A stretch of 64,000 nucleotides of DNA, from NCBI GenBank assembly GCA_030295235.1, contig AP026162.1:2542001-2606000 (forward strand), in the 5' to 3' direction. The notes under the pieces are model-generated. The model ran no database searches, had not been told where the DNA came from, and saw only the letters and a program-made list of their open reading frames with translations. The stretch comes from Fistulifera solaris. Taxonomy: Eukaryota; Bacillariophyta; Bacillariophyceae; Naviculales; Stauroneidaceae. Position 1 is the stretch's first letter. Each line of letters starts with the position of its first letter. A program made the position numbers and the translations under genes. Below, piece after piece: positions 1 to 11,449 of this stretch.

Positions 1-315
1 TACCCCACGGAGCAGCAGCGTATGCAACAGCAGCAGTACTACGCTTGGTATCAGCAACAGCAGCAGGCGTTCATGCAGTACATGATGACCCAACAAAAGG
101 GTGGCGAAGACGGCGAAGGCAAGAAGGACGATGCCCAAGCGATCATGATGAACCCCTACGCTTTCCAGCAGCAGTTTTATGCTTGGCAGCAGATGCAAAT
201 GGCGAGTCCTAACGGGATGACCTCGGAAAAAGGTGAAGAAAAGGAAGGGGAAAAGATTGAGGGGAATGACGAAGACCTAATTGAGTCCAAAGATGTGGAT
301 AAGGAAGAAATCTAA
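1..315 (+). CDS. C-terminal part of a Gln/Met/Tyr-rich protein (5' end outside window)
   Basis: The frame is open from base 1 and ends at a TAA at 313-315, so only the last 104 residues are present. The visible part is low in complexity: repeats of Gln with Tyr, Trp and Met (two QQQ blocks, a FYAWQQMQM stretch), followed by a highly charged Glu/Lys/Asp tail. No folded domain can be recognised. Such Q-rich, aromatic-rich ends are common in RNA-binding and transcription-related proteins, but that is only an analogy. The product is unknown. Confidence 0.6.
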   Translation, partial: YPTEQQRMQQQQYYAWYQQQQQAFMQYMMTQQKGGEDGEGKKDDAQAIMMNPYAFQQQFYAWQQMQMASPNGMTSEKGEEKEGEKIEGNDEDLIESKDVDKEEI

Positions 316-748
316 TAGAGATTGCGAGAGCCCATCTCTGTCGTCAACTGAAGAAAGGACCATATTAAAAAGACAGTTTATATTAGCAATGGTTGTTGAA
401 TCTAAACTAGATTTACGGGCGTTAGAATGATAGAACGATAAATGGAAGATAAAAGAAGACGCCTTAGTCTAAACACTACGCTTGCCCAGCCAAGAGGAAC
501 AAGAAAAGCAAGTTACCGTAGTTTCATACTCTGCGAAACTACAACTATAGACCTAGCTAGACCTAGTTTTCATTGTGCCGATGTATTATTTTTTCATCAT
601 TACTTTAGTCATAACCGGTAAGACTGTTGAAATATTTCTTCGTTAACCTTACTGCACATCGTTAACCGTTATCGTCGGAGGGAGTCGACTGTTCAGTGTC
701 AACCGCATACCAGTAGTCTATCTCATCGAGAAAAAAACCGAGATTGGA
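316..748. other. intergenic, no gene seen
   Basis: The stretch holds the 3' flank of the Q-rich gene and the 5' flank of the POT transporter. A short tandem duplication of about ten bases (tagacctagc repeated) lies near 547-565. Nothing else was recognised. Confidence 0.5.
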
Positions 749-2694
749 ATGCAATTGCATCCATTTCTTCGAGATTTCCAAAGCATCAAGCATCGCTCCT
801 TCTTCTCTGAAGAGCTCATAAATTTGCAATTACAAAACAGCTTTTACCAGCGAACTAGCGCAAACATGGCCGAGTCGGATCCAGAAATAAACAATCGCGC
901 AATGTCCTGTTCAGACGACGGAAGTGAAGATCCGAACAACGCTGCGCCTCCTGGGCGCCCGCTTCGACATGTCGATTCTCTCGGTCGAGTCTTTTATCAC
1001 TCCAACAATCCTATGATGTATTCTGTGATTTTAATTCTGCTGGTTGAGTGGTTTGAGCGATTCAGCTACTACGGTGTTGCCTACACACAAACACTGTATC
1101 TGACCGGCGCCTACGATAAAGACTGGAATGCGGGATTGTCTGCCGTTGAGGCATCGTCGTTGGTCAGCTTAAGTACTGCTATGGCCTACACAACAACCTT
1201 TATAGGTGCTCTCCTTGCTGATAGTTTACTTGGGGACTACATGACGATTCTAGTGGGCTGCATCGTATTCTACTTGCCATCTCTCGCGCTGATAACGCTT
1301 ACAACAATCCCTTCATGGCTGGGCGACACATTCCCAACAAAGTACTTAGCATTTGCTATTTTATTATGGTGGCCAGCAGGTACCGGAATTGTAAAATCAT
1401 GCATCAATGTCTTCGGAGCAAAACAGTTTCATCCCCTTTGCAGTCCCAGTTGATTGAACAATATTATGTTCAGTACTATATGTGCATCAATGTCGGCAGT
1501 TTGCTGGGGATTCTTATCATTCCCATCATCGCTCAACGCAGCATAACGCAGGCGTATCTAGTTCCGTGCTCCTTACTTTGTTTAGGGATTATGATCTTTG
1601 TTTCTGGAAGTTCACGATATGTCAAGGTTCCCCCGAAAGGTGAATTGTGTGGGAAAAAGTCGTCGCGAGGGAGTGGGGACGTCGGTTTGCTCAAACTCTT
1701 TCGTATCACTGTATTGATTGTACCTTTCTGTATGGCCTACTCGCAGATGCCAACGACATTCATCATTCAAGGAAGCGTCTTACGGAGGGCGTGTGGGGTG
1801 ATAGATGCTGCATCGTTGAATAGCTCGGATGCAGCGAGCGTTCTTGTCTTTGGTTACATCACCGGCAGTATTATCTACCCTGCTTTGGCTGAACGAAATA
1901 TGAAAATCCCAACCACCTATAAGTTCGCCATTGGATCCGCCCTCGGTGCGCTCGCTATACTTTGGGCGCTATTTGTGGAGTATCGCATGCATACAGTTTA
2001 CGCGGCCACGGGCGAATCCATCAGCGTTTTATGGCAGACTCCGTGCTATATTTTGATAGGTTGGGGTGAAATATTTGCCGTTAGCAGTGCTTATGAGGTC
2101 GCCTTCACTGCCTCGCCTCCCTCACAGAAAGTCCTGGCAAGCGCTCTGAATATCTTTTGCATCGGCGGTATTCCAAACGTTCTCTGCATCGGTCTTTACC
2201 GTGTATGCAGTCAGTGGTTTATGAACAGCTCGGGGAAAGCCAACTTGAACACAATAGAAGATTATGTGGAAGCGCATGTCTACAAGTACTTCGTGGTTCT
2301 GTTCGTCATCTTATTGTTTGGCATTGTTGTCAACATAATGCCGGGAGTCCGAGGATACGTCGAGAGCATGGAAGATCAAGCAGCAGAATTGTTGAAAACA
2401 CCAATGATTACCAAACGAACAGCAGGGGAACAGTCTCCGCTGCTTCCTAAACATTTACAACAACAGTCGCCGTTGCTGTATCGCACTAGTTCGATGCGTG
2501 TGGGTCCACCATCCTTGCATCCGCACCGACACCAAATGCAAGAAAAGTTTGAAAAGCGCCTACAGAAATACTTACCGTTTATGAAAAACGGTGTCTTTCG
2601 AGCTAAACAACCTGTCCAGCAAGCTATCTTGATGGCGCGGGCTCATGATGATCGTTGTTCGCAACAGGATTTGAAGCATCAAGAGACATTATAG
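749..2694 (+). CDS. Proton-coupled oligopeptide transporter (POT/PTR, SLC15 family)
   Basis: This is a major-facilitator membrane protein that takes up di/tripeptides or related solutes with protons. The first helix carries the family's ExxER motif (EWFERFSYYG), and the segment GTGIVKSCINVFGAKQF matches the POT signature that normally reads GxGxxKxxxxxFGxDQF. About ten hydrophobic helices follow, then a basic hydrophilic tail of roughly 110 residues. The frame changes near 1433-1436 (a run of four C): the 749-1453 frame and the frame ending at 2694 join exactly if one C is added, giving 648 residues, the family's usual length. No intron can explain the shift without removing the conserved signature, so a sequence error is likely. 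ATG 749 gives the longest form; ATG 866, in frame 39 codons later, is an alternative start. Confidence 0.88.
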
Positions 2695-2828
2695 ATTGAA
2701 TATATGTTGTATAATCATGTTTTTAATCTAATACGGATGATTCTTTTCAATTGGGAAAAATGACAGTGTAGCTAGTACAAGCACGACTAACTTATGCAGC
2801 AAATGCGATGTTACAATCACAATCACTT

Positions 2829-4755
2829 TCACTGAAGGTTGAAAGTTTCCATATGCAGCTGCTCCGCCGCTTCTACCTGAGCAACAGCTAAGGTGCGCAT
2901 GCTACATAATTCCTTAATTTCCTCAGGAGCTCGACAGTTCTTCAAAGCATCATCGTATAAATCAATAACTTTACGAGCAGCATCCAGGTTGGCGGCAGTG
3001 CCCAATTTTAGTTGTCCGAGTTGAATATAGGCAGGTGCGAATTGTGGATCGGCAGAAATTGCCTTTTCCAAGAGCTCCATCACCAATGCTGCATCTGGAG
3101 TTTGACCAGGGGGTGGTGGTGTATTCAATACGGCCATAGCTGCGTTGACATAGGGCGTAGGATTTGAAGGATCAAGTCTGCATGCTTTATCAAACTCTTC
3201 TTTCGCGGCAGCCATATCCCCCGATGAAAAGTAAAGCTCACCTCGGTAGGTTGCAACCTCTGATGAACTAGGTTCAGCCTGTTGTGCTAGATCCACTTGT
3301 TGTTTGGCACCATCTAAATCATTCAACGCCAAAAGAACGGATGCTAGTCGAAGTCGAGCCGTAGTGTAATTAGGGCGAAGTTTCAAGCATGCTTCGAGGT
3401 CTTTCTTTGCTTCAGCCGCATTTTGCTGGAGCATTCTCAAGTTCGAGCGATGAAGCAAGGCATCGACTGCACTTGGGTCTAATCCCAAAGCCGTGTCAAA
3501 CAATTTCAATGCCTCTTCCTGCCGTCCTGCATCCATTTGTACCCCAGCTTGTTTCACCAGCACAAGAACGTTTGTAGGCTCGAGATCGGCACACTTTTGA
3601 TAGCACGATATAGCAGAATCCAACTTGTAACGAAAATGTCGCGTCATTCCAGTCCACTCTAGTAATTTGGCGTACGAGCTCATTTCTTCCTGAACAATTT
3701 CACTTTTGGACGCAATCTCATAAGCTGCTTCGAAGTCTTTGCCAGCATCGGCAAAATTGCGGTGATACATATGACGACAGCCTCGATTCAATAACAAATC
3801 GGCTTTTTCCGTGTCGCTAACGGTCTGCGATAGCTGAGAGGTCAGCGAATCAACACTTCCACTTTGAGCTGCGGCTGACATCCAAGAGTTATAATCCGTA
3901 AAGCTCTTGAGCAGTTGCAGTATCGTGAATGCCGAAGGAAGTGGTCGTTCCTCTCCTTCTCCCTGTTTCGTGTACTCAGCGACTTGGAGCGGAATAATTT
4001 GCCCTAGCAATTCTTCCATTTTAGAGGGAGGTACGGGCGGAGACGGAAGTGGCATTCCTCGTCGCATTATTTCACGATTTTGTTGCATAAAGATGAGTTG
4101 CATGGCGCAGACTTCTACGAGAGCAGCATGATAATCCTTCATTCCTTCCAAAATGCGAAGTTTGCGGGTGCGAGCTTTCGAATGGGTTAACTCGAGTTCA
4201 AGAATAGCCTGGCAGTCCTGCAAGGATAGTTCAGGCAAGTTTCCTTTCTCATACATGGCGGAGCGGTTGTTGAGAAGAGTGATATTTTGGCGTAAGAGAG
4301 AAGAGGTTCGCTCTCCCTGACCATCAATTAATTCAAGCGCCTGAGTGAAAATTTCGGCCGCTTCCAAGTACTATGGTTATTGTGCGCGACTTATGAGCAA
4401 GTTTCTAGAAAATGTATGAAGCAGGCTTGCCTCAATTACTTACCTTTTTCGCTTTAAATAGAGCTTTCCCTTGTTTGTCGAGATCTTCGATACGCGCGTG
4501 AAGCGTTTTTTCATCACTGTCTACCGTATCTTTCGGCTGCGGTGTCGGTTCTGCTGTTGTTGCAGGTGTCACTTTACGTTCGACATCCTCATCGTCAATG
4601 TCGAGCTTCTTGATCGTTGGTTCTGCTTTGGTCGTTCCTTGTTTTTCCTTGGGCTGCTGCGAATACAAATAGTAGTAACATGCCAAACTCGCTACGGCTG
4701 CCGTGGCGAGACCAATGGCTATAAACTGATTTTGATGATTCTGGGACCGAGCCAT
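2829..4755 (-). CDS. TOM70: TOM70-like mitochondrial import receptor (membrane anchor plus TPR repeats)
   Basis: It is an outer-membrane receptor that binds precursor proteins and chaperones for mitochondrial import. There are two exons: 4755-4444 (104 codons) and 4370-2829. The 73-nt intron has a GTAAGT donor and a CATAG acceptor, and the join reads FKAKK/YLEAAEIF inside the first TPR. The N-terminus has one membrane helix (about residues 11-28), then a charged linker and about ten TPR-like helical pairs to the end. The total of 617 residues, the anchor-first layout and the split TPR clusters fit Tom70. A generic TPR co-chaperone is the alternative but would lack the anchor. A TGACGT-type sequence (cacgtgacgtg) lies about 130 nt upstream. 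Confidence 0.82.
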
Positions 4756-5188
4756 GATATAACTTTGTTTGCAACTTTTAGTTGAAAGAAAATAGGAACA
4801 CTTCTATGCTTTCAAAGGAAACAATAAATCATCGGATGTCCGTTTCCCTTTTTTTCATTGTCATTCATCTTTTTACGCGTAGCTCCACGTGACGTGTGAA
4901 TGTAGATGCTGCGGAAGACGGACGGGCGGTTCCCCGCGAAATATAGCAAGCATAGCGCACAGGCGAAAAGTTACAACCTTAGCTAAATTTGGTCCTTGCA
5001 CACCTTCTACATAGCCTACACAACAGCTCTAGATTAGCCATGATTTCACTAATTTCTCCTTTTTACAGCGTTATATTCTTTGAAAGAAAGGCGCTTGTCG
5101 CCTTTCAATGATTTTTACAACGTTTTATCTTCTTTACGGTTAGGCAATTAGTCATTCTCGAGCCAATGCACAACTAAATATTACCAAT
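4756..5188. other. intergenic between TOM70 promoter and MgtE 3' end
   Basis: It contains the TOM70 5' flank, with a cacgtgacgtg motif at about 4887-4897 that resembles bZIP-type sites, and the 3' flank of the transporter. No further gene was seen. Confidence 0.4.
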
Positions 5189-6347
5189 TCATAGCAGGGC
5201 CGAGCAAATAGCTGAGCATGAAAGGAAAATTTTGGTGAGAATATGTTGGTAATGTAGGAAGTCGACCGTTCATCTAACTTACAGACAGTGATAGTCACTC
5301 CGAGAATATCCATGATCACTTGGATCGTGGTCGAACTGTGGGCTGGATCTATGCGTAGAAGCTTCAATCCCATCGGTAACAAGCTTCCAAGAACCGTACT
5401 GATCCACACAATCGAAAATAAGCTACACGTAATAGCCAAAGTCTCCTTCCAAGGGATGGCAAAGACTGCCACGCGCACGCAACCAGCTACTGCCAATATT
5501 CCGGATATGGCGAGACCTATTTTGAGTTCTTCCTTCCAAAAGTCGAGAAAAGACTCGGAACGTATAGTTCCAACCGCTAGTCCCCGAATGACTGTGATTT
5601 GAAAAGAGTAGCCGATGAGTAAAAACAAAGACGCAAAAGTTCCCTGCCTCGAGAGCTTTATTCAAACGCACCTTTTACCGTCGCCTGATTGCCGGCGTTG
5701 CCGCCAGCCCCAACCAGCATGGTCAAGAAACGAATGATTACCGCGTGATCTTCGAGTAAGATCTCGTTGCGCTGAATAATGAACGACGAAAGAGACTGCA
5801 AGACCAGCAATCCCGCCAACCAACCGGCTCGGTCCATGACTACCGAAAGAAAGGACGGCGCTTCGCATACAATGATTTCATTCTCCTGCGGTGTTGGTTC
5901 CTGACTTTCCAGCTGATCGTCCGCGCTGCTGTCCGATTGCTTAGATACGAGAGCATCCTTGGGACTGGTTTGGTTGGGATCTTTCAAAAGACTCACAAAT
6001 TCGTGCGGGTGTCGGCGATGGTGCAACCCACTGACGCTGGGATGACGATCCTTTGTGGTAGGTGAACGAAGTTCGAGATCCCCCGTGGGATTCTGTACAT
6101 CATTCAACCTTGCGGGTCTCGATGTTAGCGAGTGACTGCGACGTTCTCTCGAATTCTGACTTTGAGTTGAATGTTCGTCTTGCAATCGCTTCAATCGGGC
6201 TACTTCGGTGCGCAATCGATGGATTTCAGCTTTCATGTGGAGCATGGAATTCGCGTCGTCGGCGAGCTTCGCGTAGTCGTGTTTGTCGTCACGGGCCTTC
6301 TTCGCTGTAGCAGCCGCAGATTCTTTCGAATGTTTCATCGTTTCCAT
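5189..6347 (-). CDS. MgtE/SLC41-type divalent cation transporter
   Basis: It is likely to move magnesium or a similar divalent ion across a membrane. I model three exons: 6347-5672, 5591-5283 and 5211-5189, with introns of 80 and 71 nt (donors GTGCGT and GTAAGT). The joins give GGNAGNQATVK/VIRGLAVG, which is the MgtE core signature (GGNAGxQ...RGLALG), and a short last exon ending TVSICSALL. Total length is 335 residues. A first coiled-coil segment (about residues 30-65) and a Ser/Asp-rich linker precede one MgtE membrane domain of five helices, with iDPAhsS in the penultimate loop. If the last intron is not removed, the protein instead ends at 5152 with a hydrophilic tail. The cytosolic CBS domains of bacterial MgtE are absent. 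Confidence 0.8.
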
Positions 6348-7386
6348 TCGCTTTCAATAGCCATCAATTTATTGCAATCGCCGGGGAAGATCCTTGTATC
6401 TTATTCACATGTAAGATGGACTATGAGTTATTGCTGTGCTATGCATCATCGATCATCGTCAACGACGATGGTGCTGCTTTTTTGTGAGATGCTGCGGAAA
6501 TTATTTTTGACGGTCAACTGTTTCTACTATAGCCCTGTAACCTGGTATGTCTGCCGTCGTCTCTATCGTGCGTCTCGTGTCTCGTGCTCGTGGCGTGTGT
6601 CTTTTGTCTTGTGTCCTGTGCGCATGTCACGTGCTCTCGTCCGCAATCAAATTTTGCACGATCGAAGGACGTACATTATCTTTAACCTTAGTTTGCAAGG
6701 TGATGACACTTATTGCGCCTTGCTCTTGCTCCTTCCTTTTGCCCATGAATCTAAAAGGTGTAAACCCTGGGTTGGGCATATGGCCGAAATGTCGCATCAG
6801 ACATCCACGCGCCTCCTACTGTGTCTTAGTGTACTGCGCTGCTGGCACAAAAATTCACCGCGTAACATCACGGCAAAACGTTGATTTTAGCGTTCTTATA
6901 AATAAATATATACATGGTGCGAATGGATGCAAACACCTCGATATTATTTCATGTATTTTATTGAATCGATTCAAAGTGTTTGCATCCATTCGGACCATGA
7001 TTTCACATTTTTATTGACACGCTAAGATCTGAATTTTACCGCGATGTTACGCGGTGAAAAATTCTCATGAAAAAAAGCAATGACAGACCGTGTACATAAT
7101 GAGCTTATATGACAAAATCTATGTCACACTGAGACGCGTTAATCCGTGTTCCTACTATTTTTGTATCGCGACGGACTTGTACGAAGTACGAAGAACCCAG
7201 GGATTACCGTTTAGATTCATGTTTTGCCCGCCGCGGCGCGGCGTTGATTTTTGCTCGACGATGAGAAAAAAAGGGGACGGCAATTCAGTGATTTTCTCGT
7301 CTATTTGTTTACATTTCCTAACGCCACGCTTCATTTCGTGCTTATCGATTATAATCGGGTTTTGTATAGCGTTAAAAAGCAGCAAC
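6348..7386. promoter_or_regulatory. divergent promoter region between MgtE-type and E2-type genes
   Basis: This 1-kb stretch separates two genes transcribed away from each other and must hold both promoters. The only distinct structure is the foldback repeat at 6848-7063. Several open frames cross it, but none has recognisable content. Confidence 0.35.
6848..7063. repeat. foldback (imperfect inverted repeat, MITE-like)
   Basis: Two arms of about 88 nt (6848-6936 and 6976-7063) are inverted copies of each other, about 80 percent identical by eye, around a 39-nt AT-rich centre. The outer ends share ttcaccgcgtaacatc and the inner ends share cgaatggatgcaaacac. No clear target duplication was found and no coding potential. 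It could be a small non-autonomous DNA element or a long hairpin in a transcript leader. Confidence 0.65.
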
Positions 7387-8805
7387 ATGTCACGCCTTTT
7401 GTTTTTGAGAAGAATTGTTACGCATGGCAGTCGTCGAGGGTACTCCAGCACTCTCTTGTTGCGCAAGGAATATCCCCCGCATACTCTTTACCCCATGCCG
7501 GCATTAAGTCCCACCATGGAGACGGGGACGATCAGTGCTTGGTCCAAAGGTGTCGGTGACGAATTTGCAGCGGGTGATTCACTCTGTACCATCGAAACCG
7601 ATAAGGCTGCCGTCGACTTTGAAGCGCAAGACGACGGTATTATTGCGAAAATTCTAAGAGAAGGCGCCAACGCTATCGATATGCCCGTTGGAACACCGAT
7701 TTGTGTTGTTGTAGATGATGCGAGTGATGTTGCGGCGTTTGCTGATTTTCAAATCGGAGGGATCTTAGAGCCTCCCCAGGAAGCGGTGTCGGCTTCAGTG
7801 TCTTCCACAGCAGAGTCAACCCCTGTCGCTGCCACTGGTTCTTCTATTTTGTTTCCCTCGGCACGACATTTAGCGGAGTCGAATGGTCTAGATGCAACCG
7901 GACTTGCGGGGTCTGGAAAAGGGGGCCGCGTTACCAAAGGAGATGTTTTGCAAGCCATGGCGGCTGGGTCGCTTCCAAAGCTAGTCAAAGCGGCAGCACC
8001 AACCGTATCCGCACCTGCAGCATTGAGCGCCCCGGCACCTTCCGTAGCTGTAGCACCGCCAAAACCAATGACATTGGCCGATTTAATCCTTCCCACAGTT
8101 GAGACGGGAATAGAAGAAGATATCCCCAACACCAAGATGAGAAAAATCATTGCACAGCGTTTAACGGAGTCGAAACGAGAAGTCCCTCATTTTTACACAA
8201 CACACGAAGTGGAACTGGATGCGATCATGAAACTTCGAAAGAAGCTAGCGAACGATCACGAAATAAAAATCTCGGTGAATGACTTTGTTTTAAAGTGCTC
8301 GGCTATGGCATTGCGGGATGTTCCTCGCGTCAATGCACAATACAAGAGCGACACGGTGACGTACCTGGACAGTATTGATATCAGCGTCGCGGTTGCGACG
8401 CCCACCGGACTCATTACCCCGATTTTGTTCGGTGCCGACAAATTGGGACTCTCACAAGTCACCAGTACAGTCCTCGACTTGGCCACGCGAGCCAGGGATG
8501 GCAAGTTAGCTCCCCAAGAGTATCAAGGAGGAAGTTTCAGTGTCAGCAATTTGGGTATGTTTGGTATACGCGAATTCTCTGCAGTCATTAATCCGCCGCA
8601 AGCTGCCATCTTGGCGGTCGGTGGTGGCGCGAAGCAATTCGTCGTTCGACGGGGCCCAGAGGGTGAAAAGTTACCGCCGGGAGTAGCGATGAGAATGACG
8701 GCGTGCTTGTCGGCAGATCGACGAGTGGTAGATGAAGCGACAGCGGGATTATTTATGGCGGCTTTTCGAGAATATATGAACAAACCGGAGTTGCTGCTTC
8801 TGTAG
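7387..8805 (+). CDS. Pyruvate dehydrogenase E2-like / E3-binding protein-like subunit, mitochondrial
   Basis: It belongs to the 2-oxoacid dehydrogenase acyltransferase family (472 residues). The domains are an Arg-rich mitochondrial presequence (1-28), a lipoyl domain (32-110) with the lipoyl-lysine in ETDKA (K73), a peripheral-subunit-binding domain (about 155-195, SARHLAESNGLD...GRVTKGDVL), an Ala/Pro linker, and a complete acyltransferase fold (about 240-472). The catalytic motif, normally DHRxxDG, reads DRRVVDE here (444-450): the essential His is Arg and the Gly is Glu. Animal E3BP (protein X) likewise keeps the fold but loses this His, so a structural, E3-binding role is more likely than catalysis. 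ATG 7387 was chosen because it begins the presequence; an upstream in-frame extension to 7090 has no targeting character. Confidence 0.85.
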   Translation: MSRLLFLRRIVTHGSRRGYSSTLLLRKEYPPHTLYPMPALSPTMETGTISAWSKGVGDEFAAGDSLCTIETDKAAVDFEAQDDGIIAKILREGANAIDMPVGTPICVVVDDASDVAAFADFQIGGILEPPQEAVSASVSSTAESTPVAATGSSILFPSARHLAESNGLDATGLAGSGKGGRVTKGDVLQAMAAGSLPKLVKAAAPTVSAPAALSAPAPSVAVAPPKPMTLADLILPTVETGIEEDIPNTKMRKIIAQRLTESKREVPHFYTTHEVELDAIMKLRKKLANDHEIKISVNDFVLKCSAMALRDVPRVNAQYKSDTVTYLDSIDISVAVATPTGLITPILFGADKLGLSQVTSTVLDLATRARDGKLAPQEYQGGSFSVSNLGMFGIREFSAVINPPQAAILAVGGGAKQFVVRRGPEGEKLPPGVAMRMTACLSADRRVVDEATAGLFMAAFREYMNKPELLLL

Positions 8806-8978
8806 TTTGTATACGAAATAAATGTGTTTTCAATACGCTGCTATAAAGTCATGAATTGTTTCGTTAGCGCATGGCGTTTGTGGGCCTTGAATTCACGTTC
8901 TCCACTCCTGCGTAAATGATAACTACAGAAATTTAGATTCAGTGCTTCGCAAGCTCACATTTATTACATTAAAACCCA

Positions 8979-10021
8979 TCAAAGAACCCCGTATTCATTT
9001 GTTTCCAATTTGGCCATGCTTTCATCCATTGTGGCGGTGGGAGGTGGTTGTCGTGTGGGTGATTCTGGAAGAGGCTGCGGTGGCGCGACTGCTACCGGTG
9101 CTGCTGGGACCACCAGCGTGGGGGCGGGCGCTGCTACAACAGGGGCGGGCGACGGTGGCGGGACTTCTACAGTATCAAACTCAGCTGCTGCTGTTCCTCC
9201 AACAGAAAGCTTGTTAACTCGCAATTTAGTGGAAGTCGCAGGTTTCTTTTTGAGCAAATTCTTGCTGTTTGTGGAAGCACCCGAAGACAGTTTTCGTAAG
9301 ACTAGCTTAGGTCCATTCCCACTACTCGGTGGAGTTTCGAGACGACCCTTGGCATTGGGATTTTGCGACGCCAACGTTGCAACTGGCTTGGCTTCTTCCA
9401 ACGGCTTGATGGCGGCAGCTATTGCTTGCGGTTGATCCACTAGTGCTAAATTTTGGAGCGCTTCCGCCGCCTCCGCTTCCGCATCCGTTTCACCCCGGTG
9501 CGCCGCCACCAACTTACTCAACTCTACCTTGTACATTTGCGCCGCTTTCGATTTGTATTTCTTCTCAACTTTTCCGTGGAAATCAGTGAAACCGTGTTTT
9601 TGAAAGTACTCACGCGCATTTTTGTTGCCGCCCAATCGCATCGCATCAATTTGTCCCTGTGTCCATTCATCCAGATCTACCGCACGGACAAAGGTAATGT
9701 GTACGCCCATAGAGCGATGTGTCGCCGAGCAGTCTAAGCACAGAAAGACACCTGTGATGAACAAAAATTTAATGCACAGTGAGACGACAAATAAATATTG
9801 ATCTTAATCGGTCTTGTTCTTTCATAAAGCTCACCATACGTGACCGAAGCCCAAGTGGGTCTGGTCGCTGGACAGTCAAAACACACTTGGTTCGCACTGA
9901 TAGCTTTTAGTTTTTTGAATTGAGCATTCTTATCCGCAGTCGGAATGCAAACCTGTCCTCGACCTGCGGCAGTGACGGTTCCGTCCTCTCGCAAATTACC
10001 GGATACGGGTGGCTGTGACAT
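8979..10021 (-). CDS. ARF GTPase-activating protein, ARFGAP2/3 (Glo3) type
   Basis: It stimulates GTP hydrolysis on ARF1 and so uncoats COPI vesicles at the Golgi. Two exons, 10021-9835 and 9751-8979, are joined over an 83-nt intron (GTGAGC donor, CACAG acceptor) in phase 1, which restores [14 protein letters not shown]. The zinc finger is intact (CFDC and CLDC pairs) and the arginine finger sits in [11 protein letters not shown]. The N-terminal zinc-finger domain spans about residues 25-140; the rest is a Ser/Pro/Ala-rich tail. The length is 319 residues. The WASV..GVFLC..CS..HR signature is closest to ARFGAP2/3. The short tail lacks the repeated ISSxxxFG motifs of the animal proteins. Confidence 0.85.
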
Positions 10022-10479
10022 GATTGCTATGTTGGGTTTCTGTTTTCCCTATGTTTCAGCAATATCTGTATGAGAACGAGGAATCCTTTTGCGGTGTGAA
10101 GTGAGCGAAAGGATAGAAAGGGATCGTAACTATTATGACTTTGTTGCGATGCAATAAAATGCCAACACCCGTCGATGCGATCGCTGCTTTTTTCTCCGCG
10201 AGTGAGTATCGACTAACTGTCGACGACCCGCCGTCTGTCGAGAACCCGCTACCGTTCAGTCCTGAGTCAACAGGGACTCACAACCGACCGTACGTCAGCG
10301 TCGTCTGAGAGGAAATTTCACCGCACTTAGGGTCTACCGTAGTATCATTTATCAAGGAAAGTCAAACGCATTTCTCCCTCACAATCTGAACATTGGCATA
10401 ACTATTTCAATTGCAGTTGATTTGAAACATCCCAAAGCACCATACACCCTTAGCCGATCAGTTCAACACCCAATCCGTC
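10022..10479. promoter_or_regulatory. divergent intergenic region between ARFGAP and a plastid-protein gene
   Basis: It holds the promoters of two divergent genes. A TACGTCA sequence lies near 10290. There is no open frame of interest. Confidence 0.35.
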
Positions 10480-11400
10480 ATGTTTTATCGATTTACTTTA
10501 TATTCCGCAATGGGCATGCTCGTTTTCGCTCCCTCCCATCACGCCTTCACTTTATCTCCTCCTCCACCGCCACGTTTCGCAACAACTCTTAATATGTCTT
10601 CCCGATCCAGACTTCAAGGAAACCAAAGAGAACCTACACAACAAGAAATCGCTATTATGGATGAAATGATTGACAAGTTAGCCAACGCCAAGCCGTACGA
10701 ATTACCGAATGCCGTTCGACGGGCCTTTCGTGTCGTTTCCAGTCCCCAATTCTTTTGCGCATTGCCAGTCGTACCGATACTGCGGCCAGTACCGAAGAAA
10801 AGAAAAAATTGGCCGCCTTGGCGTCCAATTTGGTGAGCACACTCGATGTCGTCGTCGAAACGACGGAAGAACAACTCGATGAACGGGCGGCGCAAGTACA
10901 AAAGTCGTGGCGGCAGCCGCCGAACCCGACAGTGGGGAATTCTTGGTTCCCTTGTTGCCGGAGCGCTTGCAATCGATGCGGGCGGAATTGAAAAAAATTA
11001 GAAGAGGCCTATTTGGATGAAGGGTTTTTGAGCACTTTGGATGCTTGGATGAACAAGAGTCAACAGGACGGGATGGACTTGATGGTCGGAATTTTGCAGA
11101 AGGTCTTGCAGATGTACGCTGGCTTACAAATTGCTCGTTCGCGCGAACGAAAAATGGACTTTGACAAAGACGATGCGGCCGAACAGCTTCTAACCAATCT
11201 CTTGGAACAAGATGCTGATGAATGGGACAGTACCATCCGAGCTTCGTCGGCATCGTCAGCGGACTTGATGAAAGCCGTACAGCGTACTACGGAAAAGATT
11301 GTTTTGCAACTGGAAGCGGGGTCCATGTCGCAACGAGTGCAAGCGGAATACCTTCAAGAGCTAATGAAGCGTGTGGATGCTTCGAAAAATAATTTCCCCG
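10480..11400 (+). CDS. Predicted plastid-targeted alpha-helical protein of unknown function
   Basis: The N-terminus is a hydrophobic signal peptide followed by HHAF/TLSPP, which fits the diatom Ala-Phe motif for entry into the complex plastid. After it comes a 280-residue, all-helical, charged protein with no domain I recognise. Three single-base breaks at runs of T (10753-10756), A (10900-10903) and A (10991-10997) split the frame; each neighbouring frame continues smoothly (for example SSPQFF/LRIASR and RAELKK/LEEAYLDEGF). The exact 3' end is unsure: the last frame stays open to 11663, but from about 11400 it overlaps the antisense end of VTA1 and loses its character, and a stop would follow the ASKN region with one more A. 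Probably one intact gene read with errors. Confidence 0.6.
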
Positions 11401-11449
11401 TTATATTAATCATGAAAGTATCATCGCTAGTTTTACCAAAAACGCCGAT

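Noticed and set aside
1420-1440. An 18-nt intron gtttcatcccctttgcag in the POT gene
   Set aside because: It is far shorter than other introns here, is a multiple of three and so would not cure the frame shift; a one-base error in the C run explains it.
7090-7386. N-terminal extension of the E2-like protein
   Set aside because: The open frame upstream of ATG 7387 has no targeting character, while the presequence begins exactly at that ATG.
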